A stretch of DNA of 64,000 nt from Lactobacillus sp. ESL0701 (GCF_029433445.1 NZ_JAQTIC010000007.1:1-64000); one strand, 5' to 3'. Shown: positions 1-9,821, counted from the stretch's first letter. The notes: generated from the sequence alone by a model not told the origin. Numbers and translations: made by a program.

Positions 1-533
1 GCTGATAGTCAAAGTGAAAGTTACAGTAATTCACTGAGTCAGAGCAACTCAGCAGCTGTTAGTCAAAGCAACAGTATTTCTAAGAGTTTGCAGGATTCAT
101 TTGCCTCAGCAATTAATGCTTCAGGAAACTCAAATGCTTCTGAAAGTATGAGCAATAGTCGTTCATTGAGCGACAGTAACTCGAAGATTAGCAGCGCCAG
201 TCAAAGCTTCAGTACTTCGATCAGCGATAGTAACAGTACAGCTAGTCAAAGCACTTCCAAGAGCCAAAAGGACAGTAAGTCGATAGCTGATAGTCAAAGT
301 GAAAGTTACAGTAATTCATTGAGTCAGAGCAACTCAGCAGCTGTTAGCCAAAGCAACAGTATTTCGAAGAGTTTGCAGGATTCATTTACCTCAGCAATTA
401 ACGCTTCGGGTAACTCGAATGCCTCTGAAAGTATGAGCAATAGTCGTTCATTAAGCGACAGTAACTCGAAGATTAGTAGCGCTAGTCAGAGCTTTAGTAC
501 TTCAATCAGCGACAGTAACAGTGTTGCTAGTCA
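1..533 (+). repeat. 285-bp tandem repeat in the serine-rich region
   Basis: The segment starting at base 1 (coding ADSQSESYSNS) starts again at base 286 with only scattered, mostly synonymous differences. The period of 285 bp equals 95 codons, so copy-number change would keep the frame. The second copy diverges after about base 530. Confidence 0.8.
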
Positions 534-3072
534 AAGTAAATCTAAGGCTGATAGTGCTAGTGAAAGTTACAGCACCTCAATTAGTGATAGTAATTCATTA
601 GCGTCCAGTCAAAGCAAGAGTTATAGTACCTCGTTAAGCAATAGTGATTCGACAGCAGCAAGTGCTAGTGCAAGCTATAGTGCCTCAGTTAGTGCCAGTG
701 ACTACATTGCAAGTATTAGTCGCTCAACAAGTGAAAGTCAAAGTAAATCTAAAGCAGAAAGTATTAGTAATAGTTATAGTATGTCAATTAGTACCAGTGA
801 TTACGTAGCAAGTATTAGTCGTTCAACAAGTGAAAGTCAAAGTAAATCTAAGGCTGATAGTGCTAGTGAAAGTTTTAGTACTTCAATTAGCGACAGTAAC
901 AGTGTTGCCAGTCAAAGTACTTCAACTAATCAAAAAGATAGTGAAAGTTACAGTAAATCCTTAAGTAACAGTAACTCAACCGTAACTAGCGAAAGTGACA
1001 GCACTTCAAAGAGTATGCAAAGTTCGTTTGCTTCAGCAAGCTTGAGTGCTAGCGTAAATAGCTCACAAGCTGCAAGTTTGAGTGAAAGTTTCAGTAATTC
1101 AATTAGTGTAAGTGATTATGTAGCAAGTATAAGTAGGTCAACAAGTGAGAGTCAGAGTAAGTCAAAGGCAGACAGTATGAGTGAAAGTTATAGTAACTCT
1201 GTCAATATGGCAAGTATTAGCGCTTCAGCAAGTATGAGAGATAGCCAATCGGCCGCTATTAGTGCCAGTGAAAGTTACAGTATTTCGTTAAGTAATAGTA
1301 ATGGTTCAGGTAACTTGAGTAATAGTATTAGTAATTCACGAACCGCAAGTTTAAGTGAAAGCTTTAGTGCTTCAGTAAGCAATAGTGATTACCTCGCAAG
1401 TGCTAGTCGTTCAGCAAGTGAAAGTCAAAGCAAATCTAAAGCAGATAGTATGAGTGAAAGTTATAGTAACTCTGTCAACAATAGCTCATATATGGCAAGC
1501 ATGAGTGCTTCAGCAAGTGTAAGAGATAGTCAGTCAGTTGCTATTAGTACAAGTGAAAGCTTTAGTATTTCATTAAGCAATAGCAATGCTTCAGCAAGTT
1601 TGAGTAATAGTGTAAGTAACTCACAAGTAGCTAGCCAAAGTGATAGTTTCAGTAGTTCTACTAATACTAGTGATTATCTTGCAAGTATGAGTAGATCAAC
1701 AAGCGAGAGTCAAAGCAAATCTAAGGCAGACAGTGTAAGTGAAAGCTTCAGTATCTCAATTAGTACTAGTGATTATCTTGCAAGTATGAGCAGATCAACA
1801 AGCGAGAGTCAAAGTAAGTCACAAGCAGACAGTACAAGTGAAAGCTTCAGCGTCTCAATTAGTACTAGTGATTATCTTGCAAGTATGAGTAGATCAACAA
1901 GCGAGAGTCAAAGTAAATCTAAGATAGACAGTGCTAGCGAGAGTTACAGTAATTCTGTTAATAATAGTTCGTATGAAGCAAGTATGAGTACGTCGATTAG
2001 TCAAAGAGACAGTCAATCATTAATCGACAGTAGAAGTGAAAGTTACAGTAGATCAATTAGTGCTAGTGATTCAATTGTAAGTAGTGCAAGTGAAAGCTTT
2101 AGTATTTCAATTAGTCAAAGTGACAGCTTAACTAAAGAAAGTTTGTCGACTAGTCGAAGTAAGAGTGCATCACTATCTGCAAGCAGCAGCTCGGCTAGTG
2201 TAAGCATGTCAACTAGTCAAAGTGAAAGTGCATCACTATCTGCAAGCACATCTATTAGTACTAGTGATTCGATTGCTGCAAGCAGCAGTTCAGCTAGTGT
2301 AAGTATGTCAACTAGTCAAAGCGAGAGCGATTCACTAGTAACAAGTACATCGATTAGCGCTAGTGCTTCACTAAGTCAAAGTAGCAGTAAGTCGGTATCA
2401 GATAGTGCTAGTCAAAGCTTAAGTGTTTCAGTCAGTCAGAGTAATTCACTTAATAGTGAGTGGGCAGGCAATGGTGGAAATTATGTTCCAGCAATGTCGT
2501 CATCTACTGCAACTTCAGCTGCAACTGATAATGCTGTAATCAGAGAACTTCATCATAATGCATATATTTATGATAAATCAGGTCAACGTGTCGGTAACTT
2601 GATTTTGGCTAGAAAGTCACAGGTTAAGACTTACGGCGAGCAACAACTGATTAATGGTCGGTATTTCTACTATATTGGCGATGGTCATTATGTTTCTGCT
2701 CAAAACTTCGTTGGTTTTGAAAGTAAGCTTCGTCACAATGCCTATATTTATAACCAAAAAGGTAAGCGAGTTGGCAAGACAGTCTTAAAGAAGGGTAAAG
2801 AACTTAAGGCATACGATGCAATCCATGCCCAGGGTCGAAAATTCTACAATGTTTTGCAAGGTAAGTTTATTGCTGCTGGTAACTTTAAGGGTAAAGAACT
2901 GCACTTGAAGCACAATGCCTATGTTTATAATGATAAGGGTCATCGTGTAGGTAATGAGAAGATAAGAAAAGGCAAAAAGATGAAGATCTATGGTACCAAA
3001 GTAATCAATGGTCGCAAGTATTACCATTGTCGGTACGGTAAGTACATCTTAGTTGCTAATTTCAAAAAATAG
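1..3072 (+). CDS. Serine-rich-repeat surface adhesin with C-terminal SLAP modules (5' end outside window)
   Basis: The frame is open from base 1, so the N-terminus (signal peptide and any ligand-binding region) lies outside the window. Residues 1 to about 815 are almost purely alternating Ser-X with X = Ala, Asn, Asp, Glu, Gln, Lys or Ile, as in serine-rich-repeat glycoprotein adhesins. A 285-bp unit repeats in tandem at the left end. A motif of the form SDYxASxSRS-SESQSKS recurs seven times. The last ~180 residues hold three ~58-residue modules, each beginning HNAYIY or HNAYVY followed by a KG-RVG turn. They resemble the SLAP (S-layer) cell-wall anchoring repeat of lactobacilli. No LPXTG sorting signal is present, so I infer non-covalent wall attachment instead of sortase anchoring. 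No SRR export (SecA2/Y2) or glycosylation genes follow it here. A terminator lies immediately downstream. Confidence 0.9.
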   Translation, partial: ADSQSESYSNSLSQSNSAAVSQSNSISKSLQDSFASAINASGNSNASESMSNSRSLSDSNSKISSASQSFSTSISDSNSTASQSTSKSQKDSKSIADSQSESYSNSLSQSNSAAVSQSNSISKSLQDSFTSAINASGNSNASESMSNSRSLSDSNSKISSASQSFSTSISDSNSVASQSKSKADSASESYSTSISDSNSLASSQSKSYSTSLSNSDSTAASASASYSASVSASDYIASISRSTSESQSKSKAESISNSYSMSISTSDYVASISRSTSESQSKSKADSASESFSTSISDSNSVASQSTSTNQKDSESYSKSLSNSNSTVTSESDSTSKSMQSSFASASLSASVNSSQAASLSESFSNSISVSDYVASISRSTSESQSKSKADSMSESYSNSVNMASISASASMRDSQSAAISASESYSISLSNSNGSGNLSNSISNSRTASLSESFSASVSNSDYLASASRSASESQSKSKADSMSESYSNSVNNSSYMASMSASASVRDSQSVAISTSESFSISLSNSNASASLSNSVSNSQVASQSDSFSSSTNTSDYLASMSRSTSESQSKSKADSVSESFSISISTSDYLASMSRSTSESQSKSQADSTSESFSVSISTSDYLASMSRSTSESQSKSKIDSASESYSNSVNNSSYEASMSTSISQRDSQSLIDSRSESYSRSISASDSIVSSASESFSISISQSDSLTKESLSTSRSKSASLSASSSSASVSMSTSQSESASLSASTSISTSDSIAASSSSASVSMSTSQSESDSLVTSTSISASASLSQSSSKSVSDSASQSLSVSVSQSNSLNSEWAGNGGNYVPAMSSSTATSAATDNAVIRELHHNAYIYDKSGQRVGNLILARKSQVKTYGEQQLINGRYFYYIGDGHYVSAQNFVGFESKLRHNAYIYNQKGKRVGKTVLKKGKELKAYDAIHAQGRKFYNVLQGKFIAAGNFKGKELHLKHNAYVYNDKGHRVGNEKIRKGKKMKIYGTKVINGRKYYHCRYGKYILVANFKK

Positions 3073-3107
3073 TAAGTTAAACAGAGGTTGAAAAGCCTCA
3101 ATTTTAA

Positions 3108-3149
3108 AAAGACTAATGCAGATTTTATAATCTGGGTTAGTCTTTTTTG
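3108..3149 (+). terminator. Rho-independent terminator of the SRR gene
   Basis: AAAGACTAA pairs with TTAGTCTTT, with an additional inner GATT/AATC stem, followed by a T-run. It lies 36 bases after the stop codon. Confidence 0.8.
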
Positions 3150-3308
3150 TATAAAAATCTTAGTAAGTTAGGTGGTTTGACCTAAGGCGTATATATTAAG
3201 CTGTAAATGATTTTAATTGCGGCTAGCTACAATTGACTTTTAATAGTATTAAAGCAGCTCACGTAATGATTTAAAGGCTGTAGAGAATTAAAAGTAAGAT
3301 ATTAAATA

Positions 3309-3346
3309 AAAAAGGAACGTTAGAATAAAAGCTAACGTTCCTTTTT
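3309..3346 (-). terminator. Terminator downstream of yidC
   Basis: GGAACGTTAG and its complement CTAACGTTCC flank a short A-rich loop, with A-runs on the left and T-runs on the right. It can therefore act in both directions and closes the leftward yidC unit. Confidence 0.8.
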
Positions 3347-3361
3347 AAATTAAATATTTTG

Positions 3362-4327
3362 TTACTTATGATTTTGCTTACCTTTATTGCGGTTACGCAA
3401 ATTTTCGTGCATTTCTTTGACCTGTTTGTTAACTGCTGGTGCAGCAGAATTTTGGTCTAACAATTCAGCAATTTTAGCTGGTGTAACAATTTCTTTGAAT
3501 GGTTCACGTTTGAGTTCTTCATCAACATTCTTCTTAACGCGCGGCATAATGATGAAGGTTACGATTACCTGTTGAATAATGGTAAAGAAGTTACCTGCAG
3601 CCCAGTATAATGCGACTGAACCGGAAACAGACATTGAAATAAACAGGGTCATGATTGGGTTCAGCAGCATCATTGACTGCATTTGCTTCTTCTGTTCTTT
3701 AGGAATACCAATTAACGAAATGTAACCCTGGATCAGGGCAAATACTGTACCAATAATTGCCATCAGCATTGATTTCTCACTAAGTGAAATCGTAAAGAAA
3801 GTTGAATTGGCTAAGGTTTTGGAATACATTACAGCTTGGTAAATCCCAATCATGATTGGGAACTGGATAATGAGTGGCAGACAGCCCATGCCGCCGGTTA
3901 ACGATAGGTTATTTTGCGAATATAATTGCCGCTGCCAGTTGGCCAAGGTCATCTGCTGGTCTTGAGTTAAATCCTTCTTTTTCATTGCGTCTTGGATTAA
4001 CTTCATTTGCGGCTGCAACCGAGCCATTTTCTCCTGCTGAGTCGTTGATTTCTTTTGCTGGTTTAGCATTAATGGCAACAAAATCATCCGAACCACTAGC
4101 GTCATTAAGATAATGGCCCAGCCAGCACCATTTGCCCCGCCAATCAGGGTGTAGCAGCGCAACATGATATTCTGCAGAGGTCTACCGATAAAGCTGTAAA
4201 TCCAGCCGTAAATGCCGCTTGACGGCGGCGTATTGAGTGCGGTGCCGCGCTGGGCACAACCCGTTACAATTAACATGACCACCAAGGTTAAGGCAGCTAA
4301 ACCAAGATATTTACGATATTTTTTCAT
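3362..4327 (-). CDS. yidC: YidC/OxaA-family membrane protein insertase (lipoprotein form)
   Basis: This is the insertase that folds and inserts inner-membrane proteins alone or with SecYEG. The 321-residue protein begins with a hydrophobic signal ending in a VTGC lipobox (Cys24), so it should be a lipoprotein as in Gram-positive YidC1/YidC2. The core includes the conserved Arg in the first core helix (LVVRMILLPLM), the coiled cytoplasmic loop with paired basic residues, and the remaining membrane segments (LTGGMGCLPLIIQFPIMIG and following). The tail is basic but short. The acylphosphatase gene lies 32 bases upstream on the same strand, so the two are probably co-transcribed. Lactobacilli often have two paralogues; this window alone cannot say which one this is. 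Confidence 0.93.
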   Translation of the reverse strand: MKKYRKYLGLAALTLVVMLIVTGCAQRGTALNTPPSSGIYGWIYSFIGRPLQNIMLRCYTLIGGANGAGWAIILMTLVVRMILLPLMLNQQKKSTTQQEKMARLQPQMKLIQDAMKKKDLTQDQQMTLANWQRQLYSQNNLSLTGGMGCLPLIIQFPIMIGIYQAVMYSKTLANSTFFTISLSEKSMLMAIIGTVFALIQGYISLIGIPKEQKKQMQSMMLLNPIMTLFISMSVSGSVALYWAAGNFFTIIQQVIVTFIIMPRVKKNVDEELKREPFKEIVTPAKIAELLDQNSAAPAVNKQVKEMHENLRNRNKGKQNHK

Positions 4328-4359
4328 TCAATTCACCACATTATTATTTTAGTCAATAT

Positions 4360-4692
4360 CTAATATAATACATGAAAACCATGCATTTTGCTTACATTTA
4401 TTCGTTTTTCTTTTCTTATTTTAGTTATTTTGGCAAACTGCGAAATGTTGTGGGGTAATTCTTGGCAAAATTGGTTAATTTGATTGAGGTCAGCTTGTAA
4501 CATAATGGTTACAGTTCGGTCTGAGTTGTTATGAACAGAACCCGTGAGTTGCATTTTATCAGCCAAAACTTGGACGCTCCAGCGGAAACCAACGCCCTGG
4601 ACAATACCAGAAACAGTGATTTCCCAGGTTTCCGTAGTTGAATTAGCGGAAGTTTGTCGATGAGAGTGGTTATTTCGATTAAAAAAGCCCAT
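4360..4692 (-). CDS. acyP: Acylphosphatase
   Basis: This is a small alpha/beta enzyme that hydrolyses carboxyl-phosphate bonds such as those of acetyl or carbamoyl phosphate. The signature GIVQGVGFRW carries the catalytic Arg, and VHNNSDRTV carries the catalytic Asn. At 110 residues it is about 20 longer than a standard acylphosphatase. The extra part is a Ser/Thr/His/Asn-rich N-terminus before the family core starts at about residue 22. The ATG start has an upstream AAGGA-type site (complement of TCCTTT at 4698-4703), so the extension is probably translated. It lies directly upstream of yidC on the same strand. Confidence 0.88.
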   Translation of the reverse strand: MGFFNRNNHSHRQTSANSTTETWEITVSGIVQGVGFRWSVQVLADKMQLTGSVHNNSDRTVTIMLQADLNQINQFCQELPHNISQFAKITKIRKEKRINVSKMHGFHVLY

Positions 4693-4786
4693 AATTAATC
4701 CTTTCTATAAGTTACATACTTGATTTTACCATTTTTAAATTTAATAGTTTACATTAGAATAGAAGTAAGAGGAAGAGGTTTTAACA

Positions 4787-5554
4787 ATGGAACAAATTAG
4801 TTCGGTAAACAATAAGTTAATTAAGGATTTAGCCAAATTAAAGCAGAAAAAATACCGTGAGGAAACGGGATTATATTTAATTGAAGGTTTTCATCTAGTT
4901 GAAGAAGCAATTAAAGCAAACCGCAAGTACGTTTACTTATTAGGGACGCAGGAAGCACTAGATACTATTGCCGCAGAAAACGAAGTCGATATCTCTAGTC
5001 GAAAGGTTATTTTAATTAATTCCGCAATTGTCCGTCATTTATCGAGTACTAAAAATTCTCAAAATGTTTTTATGGTTTTGAAAATTGCCCAGCCTAAGGA
5101 TTACCCCTTCAATTATGGCAAGTGGGTTCTGCTTGACCAATTAGCTGATCCGGGTAATGTCGGTACAATTATTAGAACAGCTGATGCTGCAGGCTTTGAT
5201 GGGGTTGTCTTGTCGCCAAATAGTGTTGACTTATACAATCCTAAGACGCAACGAGCAATGCAGGGCAGTCAATTCCATATTAATTTAATTGTGGCAGAAT
5301 TGCCGACGACAATTGCTTCTTTAAGGGGCAGCGGCATTCCAGTTTATGCTAGTATGCTGGATCGGGCAGCAAAACAACTGCCCGACTTTGCCCCAGTAGC
5401 ACAGTTGGGCTTAGTTATTGGTAATGAGGCTCATGGCGTTAGTTTGCCAGTAGCACAAGCCAGCGATGAAAAGTTGTATATTCCAATTAAAGGTCAAGCT
5501 GAATCATTAAACGCGGCAGTGGCGGCAGGAATTATGATTTATCATTTTGCTTAG
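4787..5554 (+). CDS. TrmH/SpoU-family RNA 2'-O-methyltransferase
   Basis: This is a SPOUT-class methyltransferase using S-adenosylmethionine to 2'-O-methylate tRNA or rRNA ribose. The N-terminal ~95 residues form the SpoU substrate-binding region (VNNKLIKDLAKLKQKKYR, then LIEGFHLVEEA). The C-terminal domain has the three knot motifs: DPGNVGTIIRTADAAGFDG (motif 1, with catalytic Arg), LVIGNEAHGVS (motif 2) and IPIKGQAESLNAAVAAGI (motif 3). The 255-residue length is normal for the YsgA-like group found next to pheST in Firmicutes. The target nucleotide cannot be deduced from sequence, so no gene symbol is given. Confidence 0.9.
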   Translation: MEQISSVNNKLIKDLAKLKQKKYREETGLYLIEGFHLVEEAIKANRKYVYLLGTQEALDTIAAENEVDISSRKVILINSAIVRHLSSTKNSQNVFMVLKIAQPKDYPFNYGKWVLLDQLADPGNVGTIIRTADAAGFDGVVLSPNSVDLYNPKTQRAMQGSQFHINLIVAELPTTIASLRGSGIPVYASMLDRAAKQLPDFAPVAQLGLVIGNEAHGVSLPVAQASDEKLYIPIKGQAESLNAAVAAGIMIYHFA

Positions 5555-5639
5555 TGTTGAAGAATTGAATACTTGTTTTTAGTAAGTAAATTAATTATAA
5601 TAGTTGTCAGAATTAGATATCAATAACGGAGGAACTGCC

Positions 5640-5990
5640 ATGAGTCAAAAAGGAAAATATCAACAAACTAATGGGTGTCGGGCTTTAACTTATGAAACCT
5701 GCCCTCACTTTGTTAACGCCTTCCAAATCATCGGCAAGAAGTGGAATGGCTTGATTATTAGTTCCTTGTGCGAGACCAATTATATGCGTTTCAAAGACTT
5801 AGCTAATTGTGTTTCTGCTTGTTCTGATCGGGTTTTAGTTGAACGTTTAAAAGAATTAGAAAAAGAAAAAATTGTTAAACGTTCAGTTGATGCTAAAACT
5901 AAAATTATTTCTTATGGCTTAACTAAAAAAGGTGCCGAATTGCAGCCGGTTTTTGACCAAATTCATGAATGGGCCGATAATTGGGTTTAA
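5640..5990 (+). CDS. HxlR-family winged-helix transcriptional regulator
   Basis: This is a 116-residue HxlR-type DNA-binding protein (CPHFVNAFQIIGKKWNGLII followed by the RFKDL and LVERLKELE recognition region). Many members sense redox or electrophilic stress through cysteines. This protein has Cys residues near the N-terminus and in the CETN and CVSACS segments, but sensing is not proven. I start at ATG 5640 because GGAGGA at 5628-5633 sits six bases upstream; a possible TTG at 5604 would put this ribosome site inside the gene. It stands alone between the SpoU gene and the pheST leader, so its target is unknown. Confidence 0.85.
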   Translation: MSQKGKYQQTNGCRALTYETCPHFVNAFQIIGKKWNGLIISSLCETNYMRFKDLANCVSACSDRVLVERLKELEKEKIVKRSVDAKTKIISYGLTKKGAELQPVFDQIHEWADNWV

Positions 5991-6004
5991 AAGCAAAATT
6001 TCAC

Positions 6005-6033
6005 TTGCAACTTGTGGGCAAAAGAATTATTCT
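6005..6033 (+). promoter_or_regulatory. Promoter of the pheST T-box transcript
   Basis: TTGCAA and TATTCT are separated by exactly 17 bases, placing the start of transcription near 6040, just before the T-box leader. Confidence 0.6.
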
Positions 6034-6039
6034 AGTAAT

Positions 6040-6268
6040 TAATTACTAATGAGCAAGACTAGTAACAGCAATTGTTTAATCAGAGAGACTTTTTTATTGA
6101 GCTGAAAGAAAGGTCTAAATGGAACTGCGAATTTCATCTTGCCAGTAGAATCTAATCAATTCCGGTATTCACCGTTATCGAAGACTTGAGTGTGGACTTT
6201 TGATGGAGTCCAAACTAGGGTGGTACCGCGTAGCTTCGTCCCTGTTAGGGATGGAGCTTTTTTTATTT
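6040..6268 (+). promoter_or_regulatory. T-box leader (probably tRNA-Phe responsive)
   Basis: The leader contains the hallmark T-box sequence AGGGTGGTACCGCG (6217-6230), which binds the uncharged tRNA acceptor end. An intrinsic terminator follows (AGCTTCGTCCCT with AGGGATGGAGCT, 6232-6265, then T-run). A likely specifier codon is TTC at 6133-6135 in the context GAATTTCATC, with a second TTC at 6160-6162. TTC fits the downstream phenylalanyl-tRNA synthetase genes. Uncharged tRNA-Phe would stabilise the antiterminator and switch on pheST. Confidence 0.88.
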
Positions 6269-6281
6269 GAAAGGAAAAATT

Positions 6282-7331
6282 ATGGACTTATTTGATCGAC
6301 TGAAAGAACTTCGTGATAAAGGCCTTGCTGAAATTGATAAGGCAGAAAACGAAGAAAAGTTAAATGATGTTCGGGTAAAATTGGTTGGCCGTAAGGGTGA
6401 ATTGACTGAAATTTTACACTCGATGAAGGATGTTGCTCCTGAACATAGACGTGAAATTGGTCAGCGGGTGAACAAGCTGCGTGATTTGTTCAATGACAAA
6501 TTGGATGATGCTAAGACAGAGATTGTTAAGGCACTTGTTGAAGAGCGTCTTGAAAAAGAAAAGATTGATGTGACTTTGCCAGGTCGGGAAAACCACATTG
6601 GTTCTGAGCACCCAATTAATATTATTTTGGATGATCTTGAAAAATACTTTATTGGGATGGGTTACCAAGTAGTGCAGGGACCAGAAATTGAAACTGACCA
6701 CTATTGTTTTGAAATGATGAACCTGCCTAAGGACCACCCAGCTCGTGATATGCAGGCTACTTTCTATGTTGATCCTGAAGACTTGCTGCGTTCACAGACT
6801 TCCGGTGACCAGGCTCGGGTTTTAGAAAAGCATGACTTTTCTCAAGGACCATTAAAGATGGTCGGGCCTGGTAAAGTTTACCGCCGTGATGATGATGATG
6901 CGACGCACTCCCACCAATTCATGCAAATGGAAGGGTTAGTTATCGATAAGAATGTCACGATGGGTGACTTAAAAGGTACTCTGGAATTGCTCACTAAGCA
7001 CATCTTCGGTGAAGACCGTGAAACCCGTCTGCGCCCAAGTTACTTCCCGTTTACGGAACCCTCAGTTGAAATGGATGTTTCTTGCTTTAATTGTAATGGT
7101 AAGGGTTGTGCAATTTGTAAATATACTGGCTGGATTGAAGTCTTAGGTGCCGGAATGGTTCACCCTAATGTTTTAGAAAATGCCGGCGTTGACGCAAATG
7201 TCTATGGTGGTTTTGCCTTTGGTGTCGGCTTAGATCGGTTCGCGATTTTGAAATATGGTATTGATGATATTCGCGATTTTTATACAAACGATGTCCGTTT
7301 CTTAGAGCAATTCCGTAAGGAGGAAAGATAA
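6282..7331 (+). CDS. pheS: Phenylalanyl-tRNA synthetase alpha subunit
   Basis: This is the catalytic alpha subunit of the heterotetrameric alpha2-beta2 enzyme that charges tRNA-Phe. It has an N-terminal coiled coil (residues ~1-90) and class II motifs: motif 2 around [22 protein letters not shown] and motif 3 around [18 protein letters not shown] Cys-rich [16 protein letters not shown] segment is typical of bacterial PheS. The start is ATG 6282 with AAGGA at 6271-6275; an in-frame TTG at 6267 abuts the T-box terminator and is less likely. The stop overlaps the pheT ATG by one base, giving translational coupling. The 349-residue length is standard. Confidence 0.97.
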   Translation: MDLFDRLKELRDKGLAEIDKAENEEKLNDVRVKLVGRKGELTEILHSMKDVAPEHRREIGQRVNKLRDLFNDKLDDAKTEIVKALVEERLEKEKIDVTLPGRENHIGSEHPINIILDDLEKYFIGMGYQVVQGPEIETDHYCFEMMNLPKDHPARDMQATFYVDPEDLLRSQTSGDQARVLEKHDFSQGPLKMVGPGKVYRRDDDDATHSHQFMQMEGLVIDKNVTMGDLKGTLELLTKHIFGEDRETRLRPSYFPFTEPSVEMDVSCFNCNGKGCAICKYTGWIEVLGAGMVHPNVLENAGVDANVYGGFAFGVGLDRFAILKYGIDDIRDFYTNDVRFLEQFRKEER

Positions 7332-9748
7332 TGCTAGTTTCATACAATTGGCTACAAGATTTTCTAAAATTAAATCAAGATCCCAAACAATTAGGCGAAA
7401 AAATCACCCGGACAGGTGTTGAAGTTGCTGAAGTTAAGCACCCACAAGAAGGTTTGAAAAAATTAGTAATCGGTCATATTATTGACTGCACGCCAATTGA
7501 GGGAACCCACCTTAACATAACTCACGTTGATGTTGGCGAGGATGAACCTCACCAAATCGTTTGCGGCGCGCCAAATGTTGCTGCTGGTGAGAACGTTGTT
7601 GTTGCTCTGCCAGGTGCAAGAATTGCTGATAACGTTAAGATTAAAAAGGGCAAGCTGCGCGGCTATGAATCTAACGGTATGATCTGTGGTTTACAGGAAA
7701 TCGGCTTTGCCGACAATTTAGTTCCTGAAAAATACACTGATGGCATTTATGTTTTCCCCGAAGATGCAGAGATTAAACCAGGTCAAGATGCTTATGAACC
7801 ATTGGGAATGGACGATTATATCTTTGATTTTGATATTACGCCCAACCGTGCTGATACCTTGTCAATGGAAGGTTCCGCATACGAAGTCGGTGCTATTGTT
7901 GATGAACCTGTTAAGGTTGAAGATGTAACTTTGAAGGCTGATGGTCCCGATTGGACAAATGATTTTGATGTCCAAGTTGATCCCAAGTTAGCTCCTAAAT
8001 TTTACCTGCGTAAAGTAACTGGCGTTAAAATTGCTGATAGTCCTTTGTGGATGCAAAAACGCTTGTGGAATGCCGGAATTCGTCCAATTAACAACGTCGT
8101 TGATGTAACTAACTATATTATGCTGTTGACAGGACAACCAATGCACACTTATGATGCACGCGCCTTTAAGAGTGGTAAATTGGTCGTACGTCAAGCCAAT
8201 AAGGGTGAAAAATTAGTTTTATTGAACAACAAAGACGTTGATCTTGATCCTAATGACATTGTAATTACCGATGGCAACCGTGTTGTCATGATGGCTGGAG
8301 TAATGGGTGGTCTTAATTCTGAGATTGAAGATGATACCACTGACGTTATCTTGGAATCTGCTATCTTTGACCCAACTTTAATTAGAAAAGCTGCCTTGCG
8401 TCATGCGAACAGAACTGAAGCTTCAAGTCGCTACGAAAAGGGTGTTAATTGGGATGCTACCATGCGCGCGCTTGACATGGCAGCATTACTGCTTAGAAAT
8501 AACGCTCAGGGTACAGTTGCTGAAGGCGTAATTAAGGCTACTGATGAACCTCGTAAGCCAGTTACAATTAAAACTACGGCTTCATATATTAATAAAGTCT
8601 TAGGTACGACCATTTCTGGTGCTGAAATGCTGCATATTTTTGACCGGTTGAATTTTAAGGCTGAACTTGATGGTGATGACTTAACGGTTAATGTACCAGC
8701 AAGACGCTGGGATATCGCTATTCCTGCTGATTTAGTTGAAGAAGTCGGTCGGTTATATGGCTATGATAATATTGAATCAACTCAACCTGTTTTAGCAGAA
8801 ACTCACGGTGGCTATTCTAAGGAAGAAACAGTTTTAAGAAGAATTAAAAAGGTTGTTCAAGGTCAAGGTCTACTGGAAGCAATCTCTTATTCATTAACTT
8901 CACCAGATAAGGCATTGGCTTTTACCAAGGATCCTAAAGAAGTTGTTGCAGTTCAAATGCCGCTTAACTCGAGTCGTTCAACTTTAAGACAAAATCTGTT
9001 AACGGGATTAGTTGATGCTGCCAGCTACAATATGGCACGTAAGCAAAATCAATTAGCTCTTTACGAACAAGGTCGCGTTTATGACCATGAAGGTGGTACT
9101 TATAACGAGCATGAACATTTAGCTGCACTTTACTCTGGCAATACCTACTTTGCTAATTGGCAACATGAAGATGAAAAGATCGATTTCTACTATGTTAAGG
9201 GACAATTGACTAACTTATTATTAGCAATTGGAATTGACCTAAATGAGGTTGAATATAAGGCAGAAATGGTTGCCGGGTTGCACCCAACTAGAACTGCTGG
9301 AATTTACATCAAGGGCAAGTATGTTGGCTTAATTGGCATGATTGCCCATACTGTTACGATGGCTGAAAAATCCCTTAATGGTGCGGAAATTTATGGTTAT
9401 GAATTAAATCTCGATGAAATTATTCCAATGATTATTGCACCAAAGACTGTTTCAACTCCAGCACCAAAATTCCCTGCAATTGAACGTGATTTGTCAATTT
9501 TGGTTAAAGAAGACGTTACTAACCAAGAAATTGAAGATGTCATTAAAGCCAATGGCGGCAAGTACCTGCGTAATTTACGCGTAATTGACGTTTACCAAGG
9601 GACACATATTGATGATGACAAGAAGAGTTTGGCTTACAACCTGACCTTCTTGAATGAAAAAGATACTTTGACTGATGAAGTTGTCACTAAGGCAATGAAT
9701 GCCATTATGGCAGATTTGGAAGATAAACTTAGCGCTAAAATTCGTTAG
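7331..9748 (+). CDS. pheT: Phenylalanyl-tRNA synthetase beta subunit
   Basis: This is the 805-residue beta subunit of PheRS, the partner of PheS. In order it has an N-terminal PheT domain, an EMAP-like tRNA-binding domain (HIIDCTPIEGTHLNITHVD, residues ~40-150), B3/4 editing domain (~210-385), B5 domain (~400-480), a catalytic-like core, and a C-terminal FDX-ACB anticodon-binding domain (FPAIERDLSILV to the end). It is translated from an ATG overlapping the pheS stop and is controlled by the upstream T-box. Confidence 0.97.
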   Translation: MLVSYNWLQDFLKLNQDPKQLGEKITRTGVEVAEVKHPQEGLKKLVIGHIIDCTPIEGTHLNITHVDVGEDEPHQIVCGAPNVAAGENVVVALPGARIADNVKIKKGKLRGYESNGMICGLQEIGFADNLVPEKYTDGIYVFPEDAEIKPGQDAYEPLGMDDYIFDFDITPNRADTLSMEGSAYEVGAIVDEPVKVEDVTLKADGPDWTNDFDVQVDPKLAPKFYLRKVTGVKIADSPLWMQKRLWNAGIRPINNVVDVTNYIMLLTGQPMHTYDARAFKSGKLVVRQANKGEKLVLLNNKDVDLDPNDIVITDGNRVVMMAGVMGGLNSEIEDDTTDVILESAIFDPTLIRKAALRHANRTEASSRYEKGVNWDATMRALDMAALLLRNNAQGTVAEGVIKATDEPRKPVTIKTTASYINKVLGTTISGAEMLHIFDRLNFKAELDGDDLTVNVPARRWDIAIPADLVEEVGRLYGYDNIESTQPVLAETHGGYSKEETVLRRIKKVVQGQGLLEAISYSLTSPDKALAFTKDPKEVVAVQMPLNSSRSTLRQNLLTGLVDAASYNMARKQNQLALYEQGRVYDHEGGTYNEHEHLAALYSGNTYFANWQHEDEKIDFYYVKGQLTNLLLAIGIDLNEVEYKAEMVAGLHPTRTAGIYIKGKYVGLIGMIAHTVTMAEKSLNGAEIYGYELNLDEIIPMIIAPKTVSTPAPKFPAIERDLSILVKEDVTNQEIEDVIKANGGKYLRNLRVIDVYQGTHIDDDKKSLAYNLTFLNEKDTLTDEVVTKAMNAIMADLEDKLSAKIR

Positions 9749-9821
9749 AGGTTGACTTTGTGCTGGGAAATTAATATCATAGACCATTGCAAAGAAAATT
9801 TAACTTTAAGGAGTATATTTT

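Noticed and set aside
1-2460. CRISPR-like appearance of the repeated SRR sequence
   Set aside because: Repeats are codon-phased, degenerate and continuously in frame with no unique spacers of constant length; they encode Ser-X repeats.
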